A stretch of 64,000 bases of DNA from Parelaphostrongylus tenuis (GCA_019055375.1 JAHQIW010003945.1:113501-177500), one strand, 5' to 3'. Shown: positions 30,140 to 42,249, numbered from the stretch's first letter. Program-made: numbers and translations. Notes: generated from the letters alone by a model not told the origin.

Positions 30140-30500
30140 AACCAAAGAACGAGCTCTGTCCGGCGAGGTGTAAAGCACAGATTTCTTCATCTTCCTATAA
30201 CGCTATCAAAAAGAATTTTTCCAAAAAGCAAACATATTTTTTTAATCTTCGGAACTTGCGCTATCGAATGAGTACTAGCACGCCAAGAAAGGAGTTTTGT
30301 CCAGCGAAATTTTAACGAGATAAGAAAAAAACACGCGGTTTTGTAAAACAAAGTTTTATTTTGAATATTACAGTCTTATAAAAAGGCGTTTCAAAACCTG
30401 GTTAGGTGGAGCTGTGGCCAGAAATTTAAGCTTTCGAATGGCTACAAACACTCCTCTGAAAACTTCTTCTCCAGCGAATGAGGTCTGCATTTCTTTTACC
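30140..30500 (+). repeat. AT-rich dispersed repeat copy (long)
   Basis: It aligns in order with 15985-16330: GCTCTGTCCGGCGAGGTGTA, the CTATCAAAAAGAA block, CTTGCGCTATCGAATGAGTA, AAGGAGTTTTGTCCAGCGAA, AACGAGATAAGAAAAAAACA and CTTATAAAAAGGCGTTTCAA. Confidence 0.65.
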
Positions 30501-30509
30501 TCTTTTTAA

Positions 30510-31030
30510 TCGGAAAGAGCAACGAAGTCTATGGGAACTAGATGGGACTCGAACGACAACCAGTGCGACGACTAGCAGACTCTTTGACATCAACTTCTGA
30601 GCGCGGTGTGTGCAAATATATAAACGAAACTAACTTGATTGAGGAGGTGCACGTATAATGACATCGACGCTTGTACAATACATCCATGGTCTTTGTGAGG
30701 AAGGATCTGTAGTAGAACTTTTGATTGTTTGAAGAGGAAGCCTAGCTACAGCCTCCTTTGTAATTCAAAGGAATAAGGAGATTGGTGTAGTGAAAACAGT
30801 ATATAGATAGACGGAATGATGCCGCTTCTATTTGAAGATACGAAAACCATTGCGCGGTTAGTGCGGCATACCATCCCGCCACGCATGGTGGACGTTAAAA
30901 TGCTGGGCGAGAGTTGTGAGCGAAATGTCTGCATAGTCCGCTAATTGTAAAGTTGCTTACGTGAGCAATGTAGAAGTAATACGAGACTTTAATAATAACA
31001 CTTGAAGATGGTGGCTATTTTCTACATCGT
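30510..31030. other. intergenic, nothing recognised
   Basis: No feature supported. Confidence 0.4.
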
Positions 31031-31049
31031 CTCTACTATTAGTAAATTG

Positions 31050-31145
31050 ACTATGAATTAACAGACCACATGACAAAATGGCTCAGACAGCAATTATGAG
31101 ATATATTGGAATTTGGGCATGGTCTCAAGAAAACACTCACCGGTG
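31050..31145 (+). repeat. MITE arm fragment
   Basis: AACAGACCACATGACAAAATGGCTCAGACAGCAATTATGAGATATATT matches the outer arm of the foldback family (compare 23655-23700 and 33555-33605); shown here only as a fragment. Confidence 0.5.
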
Positions 31146-31489
31146 TAATATATTAGTAAATTGTTGATGATATAAGGCTCAGCATAAAGTCCAGGAAAAC
31201 TACTGAAAGTTTCGTTTTTAAGGGCAAATTAACAGCGCAAACAGCAATAACTATTCTCGAAGCATAGACCACCATTGCCCACTATTTTCTGCCTTGTTTC
31301 TGCAAAACTCCAGATCTGTTCAAAGTGCCATTTCAGCTCCTTCAAATCGAAAAATCTTTGACATGGTTCTTCAACTCTATTAAAAGATTTAAGTCGACGG
31401 TTATTCAAAAAGTTTTGTAGGTTTCTTTCGGTTATCTGGAAAGCGATGGATATTCGACCCCATTTGGTGGACAAGACAATTCTCATAAG

Positions 31490-31730
31490 AATGTTAGTAA
31501 TCATTCAAAAGCTTTATCTGTGGCTAGTGCGCTACGTGGACGTTAACGAATGATTACGAACATACGAACAGGAGCAGAGGATGAGCTATGTCCTTCGAGA
31601 AAAACACGTGTGTAAAACACAAATGTTTCCTTTTCGGTGAAGAGTTATAAAAAGACTTTTCGAAATGAATGCTAAGTGGCACAGTAGCCAAAAATTTGAG
31701 CTTTCGACGTTAAAAAAAAAATTTCATGCA
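31490..31730 (+). repeat. AT-rich dispersed repeat copy
   Basis: GCTATGTCCTTCGAGAAAAAC, ACACGTGTGTAAAACACAAATG and GTTATAAAAAGACTTTTCG belong to the same family as 30140-30500 and 62740-63065. Confidence 0.5.
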
Positions 31731-31889
31731 TTAATCAAAAGAGGTCATAGTCGGATGGAACAACGTTTGGTCCTAGTCCTAGATATACTTCATCAACTTG
31801 ACGAATACGAGATCGAACTGGTGGCGATAGAGCTCGGCACTCACGAGCGTGAACCACATCTCCAATAATGGCGGATCGACACACGCAGA

Positions 31890-33075
31890 TCATACTGTTC
31901 AGTAGGCACTTTGGTACTGAAATTGACCATATGTATCACTTGTATCACCTGTCGTCCCCTTGATCGCCGAGTGACTCGCGCGGGTACCAGCAACACTTCC
32001 GTTTTTCCCTATCGCGTGCAAGAGTAGCCCAGTAGGTCCTCCTTGCTCTAGGGATTCGCTGAGATCATACCTCCTTCTATAGCTTTCGTGAAGAAATCGG
32101 ACCAACGGGTCGGTGGCCTTCCTGTGGAGCGCTTGAAGTCCCGAGGAAACCAGTCGATAACGGCTCTCGTCCATCGGTTGTCTTTGAAGCGCATCACGTG
32201 TCCAGCGCACCTTATTTTCGATATCCTGGCGTGTAGAGCGGCGTCTGTGATTTTCAATCGTTGACGTAGGTCGAAACTTCGGATCTTTTCTCTCATTTGC
32301 GAGATACGGGATACTCCTAGCATCGACCTTTCGACTGCGCGTTCGATAACGCCAAGTGATCTTTCATCCTGCTTACGTAGCGACCAGGTTTCTGATGCAT
32401 ACGTTAGGGCAGGGATAATTGTCGAGTCGAAAAGGTGGGCACGGAGTCGGATGTTCTTTGTCCTCTTCACTACTTCTTCGATGCTCCTAAACGTTCCCCA
32501 AGCCGCTCGTTTCCTCCTGCTCAACTCTGGAGCTAGGTCGTTCACCAAATTAATTTCATGATCTCGATAGGCTCAATTGGAGCATTCGGAGATTTCGTTC
32601 CGTTGAGCGTGAATGGGGCACAAAACCCATCCGTTCCTCATGAACATCGTTTTGCTTGAATTTAGTTGAAGATCAATCCTTCCACAGGTCGAAATCGGAC
32701 AACATTCGTTCCGCTTGGCTGATGATTGGTGTTATGACGAAAATATCGTCAGCAAAGCGAAGATGGTTCAATTGTTGACCGTCAATATTCACCCTCATTA
32801 TCGTCCCATTCTGATGTTCGCATGACGTTTTGTTGGGTGGCAGTGAATAGTTTTGGCGAAATTGTATCGCTGTCGATCCCCTCTTCTTACGTCAATGGTG
32901 ATATTGTTGTAGAATGGAGATATTTTGGTCGTGAAATCTTTATAAAATACACGAAGGATCATTGTGTACAGAGTAGGGACGCCCTGGTTATCCAAAGCCT
33001 TTATAACCGCTTCTGTTTCTACTGAATCAAAAGCTTTCTTCAGATCAATGAAAAGGACTTACTTTCATCACTGAA
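31890..33075 (-). mobile_element. RTE-clade retrotransposon, 3' half, inverted
   Basis: The minus strand carries the RT palm (FIDLKKAFDSVE at about 33050), the NNITIDVRRGDRQ block, a FADDI box with local frameshifts (about 32755), then an uninterrupted 166-codon C-terminal frame (32548-32048: PELSRRKRAAWGTF, ALTYASETWSLRKQDERS, VMRFKDNRWTRAV). The 3' end reads GGTGATACAAGTGATACATA. It is less diverged from the 4811 copy than the 27385 copy is. Confidence 0.9.
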
Positions 33076-33104
33076 ACTGATAGACTAGAAAAAATATAAG
33101 GTGG

Positions 33105-33607
33105 CCTCATAAGATATATCGTTTATTTCGAGTGTTTTCAAGGCCACACTCAAACTCGAATATATCTCATAATTATTATTTAAGCCACCATGTCATGTGA
33201 CCTGTTATGGGCTCATGTACAGCCCGATACACGTGTTTCGGCCTTCACAGCCTCGTCAGTCGGGTAGGCTCTTCATTTTTAACCAGTTCTCTCAGGTGCG
33301 CCAGTGAGATATACTGAGATTGGCTATGCAAACACTTGAAACAAACGGTATATTATTTTCAAGAGTGCCAGCCAAGAGCAATCAAGTGTACAACACTACC
33401 TATCTACTGAATTAATTTCACTTGACGGCAGTGTAAATCGTTCGTCGTCGCCTACTCTAGATTGGGGACTGGAGCACTTTGAGAGAATGGCTAGAGAAGA
33501 AGGGCGCGCCTGACTGACCAGATGCAAGGCCGAAACACGTGTATCAGGGTGTACAAGGGTCCATAAAAACATTATGACATGTTGGCTCAAATAATATTTA
33601 TGAGATA
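33105..33607. mobile_element. Foldback/MITE element, both arms
   Basis: The left arm (33165-33265) contains TATATCTCATAATTATTATTTAAGCCACCATGTCATGTGACC and CGATACACGTGTTTCGGCCT. The right arm (33530-33605) is its diverged inverted copy: AAGGCCGAAACACGTGTATC and ACATGTTGGCTCAAATAATA. The interior matches 23455 and 62195-62368. A mariner end begins right at its right edge. Confidence 0.7.
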
Positions 33608-34275
33608 CATCTTATAAAATTTGGCACTGGTGCAATAAACACCACATTTATTAGCCACAAATAATTAAATTGCTTAATAAGTACTTAACAATACTACTCA
33701 TGTGTGCACCATTATCCCGAACACATTTGTGTCATGCTCATCATCCTTGGATTCAAAAAAAGTTGCCAAATCTCGACCCAATTTTTGATGTCGCGGAATA
33801 AATTCTTACTCAAAAAGTGCTCCCAGCAACCGTATGAGATGATAGTCAGAAGACGTCAAGTCAGGACTACGGATGATCCACCAAATCCCAGCCCAGTTCG
33901 TTCAACTGCCTCTTCGTCAATTTGACGGCATGCAACCTTGCGATATCTTCATGCAATCCACGAAGTTCTTCAAATCGATGTTGCTTGGACAAAACTCAGC
34001 AAGGAAGCGAAACGTTGCTTGCCTGAACACAAATCCTTGAGCCTTTGCATGGTTGATGTTCTCGAAGGCGGTCGGCTCATAGTGCCCCAATTTATAGTCG
34101 CAAAGTAGCAAAGTGCGATGAAGACTTCATTGAGCGGTCATGATGCGGAATTGTAGACAAATTTGATACCAAAAGAAATCTCAGATAATTCTGCTTAAAG
34201 CGGTGATAATTCTGCTGGAGTGCACTTCGAATAATGCTGTTAAGCATTTCTAAGTACTTCTTATTATTAAGTAAG
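33608..34275 (-). mobile_element. mariner-type element remnant
   Basis: The left terminal repeat TTATAAAATTTGGCACTGGTGC continues into AATAAACACCACATTTATTAG, as in the 20665 and 60537 copies. The minus strand encodes transposase scraps in several frames (TAFENINHAKAQGFVFRQAT matches TTFENITRAKAQRFVFRRTT of the 20746 copy). The other end fades out near 34270 without a clear terminal repeat. Confidence 0.75.
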
Positions 34276-34279
34276 TCCC

Positions 34280-34695
34280 TCTTTGAGGGATCCCTCCCGG
34301 TTAGTCGCGATGGCACGTGGAGAATGCCAGGTGGTGGATAGGGGAATAAACGCAGACCAAAAGCGACCGTGTGCCTTCCAGAGACGAAGGTGGATTCATG
34401 AGATGAGCTTCTATTCCAGCAGCGCCGATTTGACAAAAGTCTATTCCTAAAAGTCAAGTCGACCAAAAGCCTGCAATCAAGCGGCTGGAAACTACATGGG
34501 AGGCGGTTAGGAGTCGTCTCCAAAAATAAGCTCCTCTCGCTCCTCCGAGAGAGACTGGAAGGCAACTTGTGAGTACCCAGCCCCCACGTTCAAAGCCTGG
34601 CAAGTTATATGTTCGGTATCAAAATGCCAAAAATAGTTACAAATATGGACTTCATTACCCTGTTACCCCTGTAACTATGCCGAGGTTAATAGATA
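34280..34695. other. unassigned segment before an RTE copy
   Basis: It lacks recognisable RTE endonuclease sequence although it immediately precedes the RTE linker at 34700. It contains arginine-rich open frames on both strands. It may be an RTE 5' region joined by an internal deletion, but I cannot show this. Confidence 0.3.
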
Positions 34696-34699
34696 GTCG

Positions 34700-36610
34700 G
34701 TCTTGGGATTCATCAGCCAGCTCTTGGGAAGATACCGTTGTCGACAACATCGACGAACAATACGATTGGCTCGTTGAATATCTTCACTTTAGCGCTATGA
34801 AAGCCGAAAGTCCTAAAATCACGAAGAAGCGCTTGTCTCCGCAGACACTCGGACTGATACGTCAACGTGGAATCGCACAAGCTACGGCAATCGAAACCTT
34901 ACGTCCGAACTTGCGAAACGCTGCAGAGAAGAAATAAAAGAAGACCTTAAAGAGAGACGAGCAGCATTCATGGCAGAAGATGCAGAAGCTGAGAAGAGCA
35001 TCCGCGAAGCCAGCGAGGCTTCGCCGATCATAAGACCAAGATAATTGCACTCCGATGTCCTGACGAGACATTTACAGTATCCACGGTCCTCCCTTCCGAA
35101 ATCCGACATATATCGTCGGTGAAGAACAGAACAACACTCAGTCCAGAGAGGATTAGATCAGAACACCTGAAGAATGTATTGCCAGTTCTCGTCAACACCC
35201 TGGCTCGGCTCTTCTCTCACTACTTGTCAGATTGCAAGGTTCCTATTTGATGGGAAACCAGCAAGACCGTGTTGCTGTTCAAAAATGGAGACCTTCACGA
35301 CATAGGTCCGCTGTTTATGAACTCCTCACTCGAGTCATCCTAAATAGGAATGATAGAATACCGGACGAAGGACAGCCATGCGAATAAGCAAGGTTCCAAA
35401 AAGGATTTAGTACCACAGGCCACATCTACACGACCATAAGACTCATTGAAGTTTCCCAAGAGTACAAAATGTCGCTCCGTCTCACTTTCATCGATCTGGA
35501 AAAAGGCTTTGATTCCGTGGAAACAGAAGCGGTTGTAGAGGCGCTGGTCAACCAGGGTGTCCCTACTCGGCACGTAAACGATGCTTCGTGAGCTATATAA
35601 AGATCTCACGAGCAAAATATCTCCATTTTACAGTAACATTACCATTGACGTAAGAAGAGGGGTTCGACAAGGGATACAATTTTGCCAAAATTATTCACTG
35701 CCACCCTCCAAAATCTCATGCGAACATTGGAATGGATCGATGTGCGAGTGAAAATTGACGGTCGACAATCAAACCATCTTCGCTTTGCTTACGATATCGT
35801 CCTCATAAGACCAATCATCAGGCAAGCGAAACGAATGCGTGCGATTTTGGCAACGCCTGTGGAAAGATTAGCTTTCAACTAAATCTGACAACAACGATGT
35901 TCATAGGAACGGAATGCATTTTGAATGCCCCATTTACGCTCAACGAAGCGAACATTTTTGGATGTTCCAGTTACGTCTATCTAGGTCGTGAAATCAACAT
36001 AATGAACGACATAGCTCCAGAGTTGAGCAGGAGGGAACGAGCGGCTTGGGAAACGTTTCAGAGTATCGAGGATGCAGTAAAGAGGAAAAAGAACATCCGA
36101 CATCGTGTCCACCTTTTAGACTCGAGGATTATCCCTGCCCTAACCTATGCATCAGATACCTGGTCGCTACGTAAGCAGGATAAAAGATCACTTGGCCTTA
36201 TTGAACGCGCAGTCGAAAGGTCGATGCTAGAAGTATTCCTTATCTTGCAAATGAGAGAAAGGACCCAAATTTCTGACCTACCTCATATCACGGACGCCGT
36301 TCTACCCGTGAGGATATCGAAAGTAAAGTGGGATGAACATTTGATGTGCTTCAACGGCAAACGATGGACGAGAGCCGTTACCGACTGGATTCCTCGGGAT
36401 ATCGAACGCTCTACAGGAAGACCACCGACCCCATGGTCCAAATTCTTCACGAAAAGCACAAAAGAAAGATATGATTCTCAGCGAATGCTTAGAGCGAGGA
36501 GGGTCAGTGGGTTACTCTTCCGTGCGATAGGGAAAAATGGGAGTGTTGCTGGTGACAGCCCGAGTCACACGATCAACGGGATGACAGGTGGTACATGTGA
36601 TTACATATAT
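34700..36610 (+). mobile_element. RTE-clade retrotransposon, endonuclease missing
   Basis: It runs from the linker (GAAGATACCGTTGTCGACAA, as at 5631) through RT to the 3' end (GGTGGTACATGTGATTACATA). It keeps a 247-codon C-terminal frame (35897-36640) with NAPFTLNEAN, the PELSRRERAAWETFQSIEDA block and ALTYASDTWSLRKQDKRSLG. The catalytic box reads LRFAYDIVLI, with a Tyr in place of the first Asp of FADD, so RT is inactive even apart from the frameshifts. Confidence 0.9.
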
Positions 36611-36864
36611 TGTTTATTGCTCTACTCTCAGAACTTATGAGAAGACCTAGTATATTCAAAACTAGCAATAGAAAAGATACAAAGGTGCCAAAAAATGCAC
36701 TTCCAAAAAGTTTTCACAACTTCTTGCTCAACTTAATACAAAGAGCTGTAGTTTGGTTATACACTTTGACACGTCATTACCCATCTTCACTGTGTTTTTT
36801 CTTCTTTCTTTTCATTGGACGGATCTCAGATCCTATGGTATTTGATCGTTTCTCGTCTCCTTCT

Positions 36865-37060
36865 TAAAAAGAGTCGTAGAATGCTGGTTGAGCGTGTTCC
36901 CTTGCATTCTTGAGTATAACTTAACTGGGACGTTCCATAGGGTGTTCTTTCCTGAGTGCCGTAGAGTGGTGAGGTAAGTTTCGGCACCACGTGCGTTGAA
37001 ACGAACATCACCTTCCCTCGGCCACCATACCCCTTCTCTCCCCCTGTGCAGAGCCAAGGC
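36865..37060 (-). repeat. SINE-E copy
   Basis: The minus strand has a head with GGTGGCCGAGGGAAGG (a Ser/Leu-type A-box), a body block CACCCTATGGAACG, GAACACGCTCAACCAGCATT and the tail AAGAAGGAGACGAGAAACG. This matches 17200-17395. Confidence 0.6.
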
Positions 37061-37481
37061 TCACAACAATGATAACACTACAATCCGTAGTCATTTATGA
37101 GGCAGCCTAATATTTATGTATGTTTGCCAAGTCAATGCCACATATTTTGCGAATTGCAGTCATTCTTTTTGACACGGTACGTTGTCTTATGTTCGTCGCC
37201 CACAAGAGACTTCGGGCCTACGCATGAGTTCGCCTGCCAGATGCGAGAACTTTGCTTTCTCCTTGAATATCATCAAATAGTAATTCATTTCATCGCATTC
37301 AAATTCAGGAAAAACCATGGTTCAAGTAACATTTCTTGGAACTCTGTGGCAACCATATTAGTGTTTCAGCCAGTCTCTCATTGAACTGCGAAACGTTCGA
37401 AACATTTCGTTGGTGGAAGGTTTCACTTATCTTAATTCATAAGAGTTTTCTGCTTAACCTTATGATAATTCAGATTTTCAG

Positions 37482-37613
37482 GCAGATTGAGAGGTCGGTT
37501 TTCGTTGAATTTTTGAAGGATCATTTGCAAGACATAACTGCAAAAGTTGTTATTGACGTATCCATGGAGAGCAGTCGTATCTCTTGGATTCAAATGTGGT
37601 TGTCAAATTTTTG
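37482..37613 (+). CDS. Possible isolated exon
   Basis: Between a strong acceptor (CAGATTTTCAG, ending 37481) and a donor (TTTTG/GTGAAT) lies an open 132-base stretch in only one frame. It encodes a helix-rich peptide starting QIERSVFVEFLKDHL and ending MWLSNF. No partner exon in phase was found on either side, and no family is recognised. It could be chance. Confidence 0.25.
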
Positions 37614-37829
37614 GTGAATCGCTTCGTACTTCGTAGTACATTATTCAGCTGCTATCCTCTACTTGTAAAATATGATTTTCAACCCTTTTCTTTTATGACG
37701 AAGTTTCAGATACATATATTTTCTATAATTGAGATTATTGGACTAACACGTCATGGGATCAGGAGTTTCTCGAGAAAATGTGAAGCAGGTATTTTATTAT
37801 CATAATAATTTTATTGTTGACCGATTTCC

Positions 37830-37985
37830 AGAGGATCACAACACTCATTAAAGTTTCACGAGCGTACAAACTACCGCTCTCTACAACTTTCGTCGATTTG
37901 AAGAAAGCCTTAATTACAATGGAACAGAAGCGGTTATAGAGACTCTGGACAATCTGGCGTACCTATTTGCAATCATTCGTAATAA
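37830..37985 (+). mobile_element. RTE fragment
   Basis: CACTCATTAAAGTTTCACGAG and TTTCGTCGATTTGAAGAAAGCC match 6448-6520 of the long RTE copy (the FIDLKKAF motif region); GAACAGAAGCGGTTATAGAG matches 6529-6546. It is an isolated internal piece followed by a SINE-A tail scrap near 38085-38105. Confidence 0.75.
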
Positions 37986-38542
37986 ACAATATCGTTCTTC
38001 CAACCCAGCTAAGCTGATAGCAGCTGTATACATATTCCATAAAAATCTTATGTTTTTAGTGCTCTTTCGCAATATAATGATTTTTCGCAGTGTTATGATG
38101 TATTGATACCATATTTACTCTGCTGCGAAAATTTCTCCGGTCTTAAATCCCAAGTCCGACTATCTATTAACCTCGGCATACTTTGAATAATTCAGTATCT
38201 TCTTCTGTTTAGCCGCTCCGAGGTGTTATTAATAGTATTTATTGAATATCAGCGAAGCATATAACAATACGGTCAATAATGCAGCACGAATATTACAACA
38301 GTCGTGGTGGCTTACGTTTCGGCAAGGTTCGCCATCTTCAGAGCCTGGAAAGGTCAAATTGATTCGCAAGTTATTAAATCAAAGGCCTTCATAACCCTAG
38401 CAGAAAACGTAAGAGATAAATTTTTGGGTCGCATAGGAATAACTTCATTTCAAAACACTCACCTTTAGATGTTTTAGGTCTTTCAATTAATCATTGAAGA
38501 CCTGCCACTTGGAGTCTATGATAATATGAGACTGTGCCTGGC

Positions 38543-38884
38543 TCAGGTCGGGAATATCAGCCTGAGGTATGGAGCTAGGTCACGCGTTATTATGAGGCAT
38601 TCCTCTTTTCGGTTCATTTTTGGGCCTTTGCTATGTATCCAAAAGGCTTCCAAAGTTTTGCGCGTGGATGTTTTCGATTCCTGTGCAAGGACCGTGAATT
38701 TGACGTCAAAATCTGCTCCTTCATGCTTCTGTTCCTTATGCGTGCCTAGTGGGGTTTTTGGGTCGCAGTTACGTTTCCCAGCTAGGTGCTCTTTTACGCG
38801 GATGCAGAGTGGTCTACCCGTTTCGCCAATATATTCATCCCCGCATGCCTCGCAAGAGATCAGGTAAATTGTACCTGACCTCAT
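38543..38884 (-). pseudogene. Penelope GIY-YIG endonuclease domain
   Basis: This nuclease nicks the target for Penelope insertion. The 113-codon frame begins within the domain: IYLISCEACGDEYIGETGR corresponds to the GIY (IYL) and YIG (YIG) pair. The conserved Arg follows in GRPLCIRVKEH, with His/Lys/Glu-rich sequence after it. The upstream Cys cluster (CETNDCKVCPNGRDGDC, about 38950-38890) is the zinc-finger-like motif usual in these proteins. The catalytic region itself appears intact; the protein as a whole is not, because the upstream frames are broken. Confidence 0.85.
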
Positions 38885-39405
38885 GCAGTCGCCGTCTCTG
38901 CCGTTTGGGCAAACTTTGCAGTCGTTGGTTTCGCAGAGACGATCATACAGCCGGTTGCGGACTAATTGGCGTTTTAGTGTTTTTGGTGGTATCTCGACTA
39001 CTGCTACCGAATTATCTAAACCTGCTCTTTTTAAGCAGCGTTTATGGCTGCACTTACTTCGTTGGAAATAAAAGGCAGGATGAATGGAACTTTATCCTCG
39101 CTAGACCTTCCGTGTAGGGGCGCCGAATTTCCTCTAAATTCAACCCGAGAAGCTCCTATCGTGTTGTAGCCATTAGAGTGGCTATTTTTCGCGCCAAGCT
39201 CAGGGACTCTACCTTGTGTTCTTTTCCTGTGCACACATTAGCAGCTGTTCGAAACATGTTTTTATAAGTGCGCATTTTGTGTGCGAGGGATGGGCGATAG
39301 GTAGTGAACCAGGATGTTTTTGTTGCTTGGTTTCCGATACCACTTTGTGTTGTAGGAGTTTTTAGAGAGGTTAACTTGAACGTTCAAAATGGAAGCCAAT
39401 TTGCC

Positions 39406-40619
39406 TTAGGCTTTCTCACGGGTGAACGTTATGTACTCTGACTGGCTATTTAACAACTCAAAACATTTGTCCATCTCCTCTTGCGTTGAGCAGACGACAA
39501 AACAATCATCTATATACCTACAGTAGAGTAACGGCCGGAGATCGAATATTGGTGCCTCTACTTTAGACATAAAAGCGATAGCAAGGGTCGGAGCTAGTCG
39601 TTGTCCCATTGCCAGCCCTCTGATCTGCGCAAAATAATTCCCAGACCATCTAAAGAATGAGCAGCTTAGGCACTCTTTTAAGAGAGCCATGACCTGCCGA
39701 ATGGAGAAGCCATACATGTTCGTAGTTCGTTCGTGCTCCGTTAGAAGCTCGCATATGGCTTGCATTGCGGACTCATTCGACACGTTTGTATAAAGAGCGG
39801 TAACGTCGAACGATTCCATTACGTACGCGTTGTTGGGAGACGCGTTACGTAGACGATCCAAGAACATTTGGGTATTGGTGAGATGGGCTGGAATGTGTTT
39901 TAGTAGTTGGACTAGTATTAAGTTTAAAAACCACGTTATTCTATCCGTTGGCCCGTCTACACAGCTGATGATGGGTCTAACTTTGAATTTTGATGGATCG
40001 GTAGACGCAAGATCATCAGTACATTCCAACTTATGAGTCTTAATAAGTAAGTACAAGACGGGGCATGATGGTGGACTAAGTTTTAGTTGAGAAATAACGG
40101 AAGATTTTAAACCAGCCGAACTTGCTATTTTTACCCATTCACTATTCAACTTTCGATATTGTTTTTGAAATTCCTTATTGGATGAAGGACGATAGAGTGT
40201 GGTGTCCTCTAGATGTTTTTCGTTATCTCAACATCCAACTTATGGGGAATTACTACGAACTCTCCTCCCTTATCACTAACTGATAGTCGAATGGTTTTGG
40301 ACTTTATTAGCTCCCGTATCTGTCGCATACCGTTTTTCTGCGTTGATGTTAGGTTGGAGCTAAACTTTTTTGCGCGATAGTGATTAAGGATTCTAAGAGT
40401 TTCGTCCGAAAATATGCGAAAATTGATATCCACTTCATTATTAGGGCCTTGTTGTCTAAAGAACGCTCGAGGAAAAGGCGGTGTTGGCAATGCCCCTACA
40501 TTTTCCTGTTGTTCGCGCCTATTGGGTGGTTCTAGTCTAGCTTTATAGCGGAGCCGATCTTGAAGGTCTTGCAAATTGGAACAGGAAGCTTCTCCGGTCT
40601 TAGTCAACGACGTCTCCAA
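39406..40619 (-). pseudogene. Penelope-type reverse transcriptase, broken
   Basis: Frame 40619-40209 carries the N-terminal region, including the conserved LSVSDKGGEFVVIPH block. A one-base shift at an A-run (T-run 40216-40220 on the + strand) joins it to the 247-codon RT frame (40149-39406). RT motifs are LYLLIKTHK, KFKVRPIISCVDGPTDRI, MESFDVTALYTNV (first catalytic Asp), GLAMGQRLAPTLAIAFM, YCRYIDDCFVV (the YIDD-type catalytic box) and YITFTREKA. It stops at 39406, where related elements continue. Confidence 0.9.
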
Positions 40620-40649
40620 GGTTGTATTGGAATGGTCATTCGGAGAAAG

Positions 40650-42235
40650 AGAATAATCTCATTCAACATTCAATGAAATCAAAATAAAACAAAAGTAATA
40701 GCAAGCATTAGCTGAAACAGGAACGAAGTCCTCGGAATGTTCAAGGAATGAAATGTAAACAAGCGAGTAGGATGATGAAATGGGATCAGCGCAATTCATG
40801 TAAAGTTGTGTCATGTAGAAAAAAAACATAGGTTTTTTTTTGTAAAGATAAAAGTTGGTCCTGCCACCAAGTTAGGTGAACGAATCTGAAATAGTCATGG
40901 TAGCTATTCACCACCTGGCATAATTAGGGAAACATTCATCGTCTTTCTTGATGATACGAAATGCTTCATCGTGAGAGGGCACGAAAGCGTAGAAGCGAAC
41001 TTCTTCGTTGATTTTTCTACAACAACGCAACGTTATTGCTTATTTCTCCAAACTTTCATGGATATTGTCAAAGACGACCATAAACAGTTTGTATGCAGCA
41101 AGTCGTTCCAACTCCGAAGATCAAAATCTCAAGTGTCTCCGAATGAGTAGTAGACTATTCTGCCGAACTCTGTCCACGTTTACGGTCACTTCTACTGCTT
41201 TCCTGAGCAAGGCTTGGTTGGAAGAGTGAAGCCACAAGAATCTAATTTCGTGTGACGTCAAATGCAAGTTCTTCCTATCAAAGAAACTTACAGCAGAGCA
41301 GAATACAACATTTGAATTGATGGACGCATGAATACAATTTTTAAGAGAAGGCATCGGTGCGAACTGGGGTACATATTTTGATGGAATTTCAATTTCTTTC
41401 GAGCTCAACAATTTGGAATATAATGGATTATATAAGTGACATAATAGCACAAATAACTCAGATTTATTAAATGTGATAAATCTTTCATTTTGAAAGATTC
41501 ATCAGCAGTTGACAAGAAGTTTTCTTAGAATGAGCGATGGGCCGACGACGTTTCAATGCGGAAAATGGACAAATACGACTCTGAAGAGAAGTCTTTGTCT
41601 GAACGCAGTAAGGCTGCATTTTAATGTTGAATTGTGTCGATAGTTGGCTACTAAAGCATGATTTTTGCTTTGCCATCTGTAGTGTTCATTTTTCACCACC
41701 TCTCCAACACTGGGATGTTTGTTGTTTTTACGTAGACAAATGAAAAATCTAGGAACGTTCTAGGAAGATTTCAACTTCATTTACTGTCTTGTTTTTTTTT
41801 CAATTCAGGAGCATGGGGCCCACTACCTTCCTCACTGGATCATCGAGGCTCTCTTTTGGCTGTCTTTCTGTTAGTCGTGTTTCAATCGTAATCGATGGGT
41901 GTGAATAATCACGCGTCAGCGGGATTGTTCTAGGGAGGACAAACAAGCATGAACGCTAGCTAAGCTAAAACTGTGGATGGAGAACGAGGGGCTGAGATGG
42001 AGTAAAGTAGATTCGAAGACTGTAATTTGAATACGGCTTCTGCTTAATTGGGATTCATGCCCATTTGTGCTTCCTAGACCAACCCTCTTGACGAGTGATT
42101 GCTAATAGCCACCGATAAGGTTCCTGGACCAAAACCCAGGATCTCTATGTTTTGTTGTAGTCGCTTTGTACGCTTATGAATTTATTCTGAATATCACAAA
42201 AGTGGGCAGAAAAACTACACCAGTGAATTTATTAT
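40650..42235. other. intergenic, nothing certain
   Basis: A strong acceptor (TTTCAATTCAG, ending 41808) precedes a 66-base frame starting EHGAHYLPHWIIEAL and ending in TAG at 41874. It has no partner exon. Open frames at 41121-41450 (-) and 41485-41676 (-) carry no motifs. Confidence 0.35.
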
Positions 42236-42249
42236 GAAATAGCTCAAAA

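Larger units (their letters stand above)
38150..40640 (-). mobile_element. Penelope-like element (RT + GIY-YIG)
   Basis: Penelope-like elements encode an RT related to telomerase followed by a GIY-YIG endonuclease. Read on the minus strand: an N-terminal frame (40619-40209), RT (40149-39406), a connector in changing frames, the GIY-YIG domain (38884-38543) and a non-coding 3' end to about 38150. The order is complete, but frameshifts and stops (near 40216, 39406, and 39290-39060) show that it is inactive. It lies between RTE debris and the start of the long coiled-coil gene. Confidence 0.9.

Noticed and set aside
38526..39117. Plus-strand frames over 38526-39117
   Set aside because: Shadows of the Penelope GIY-YIG coding strand.
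41475..41515. Hammerhead ribozyme (CTGATGA on the minus strand)
   Set aside because: The GAAA needed after stem II is used up in the pairing itself and the third stem is missing.
41809..41874. Terminal exon starting EHGAHYLPHW
   Set aside because: A good acceptor, but no upstream exon in phase and no recognisable family; too short to support.
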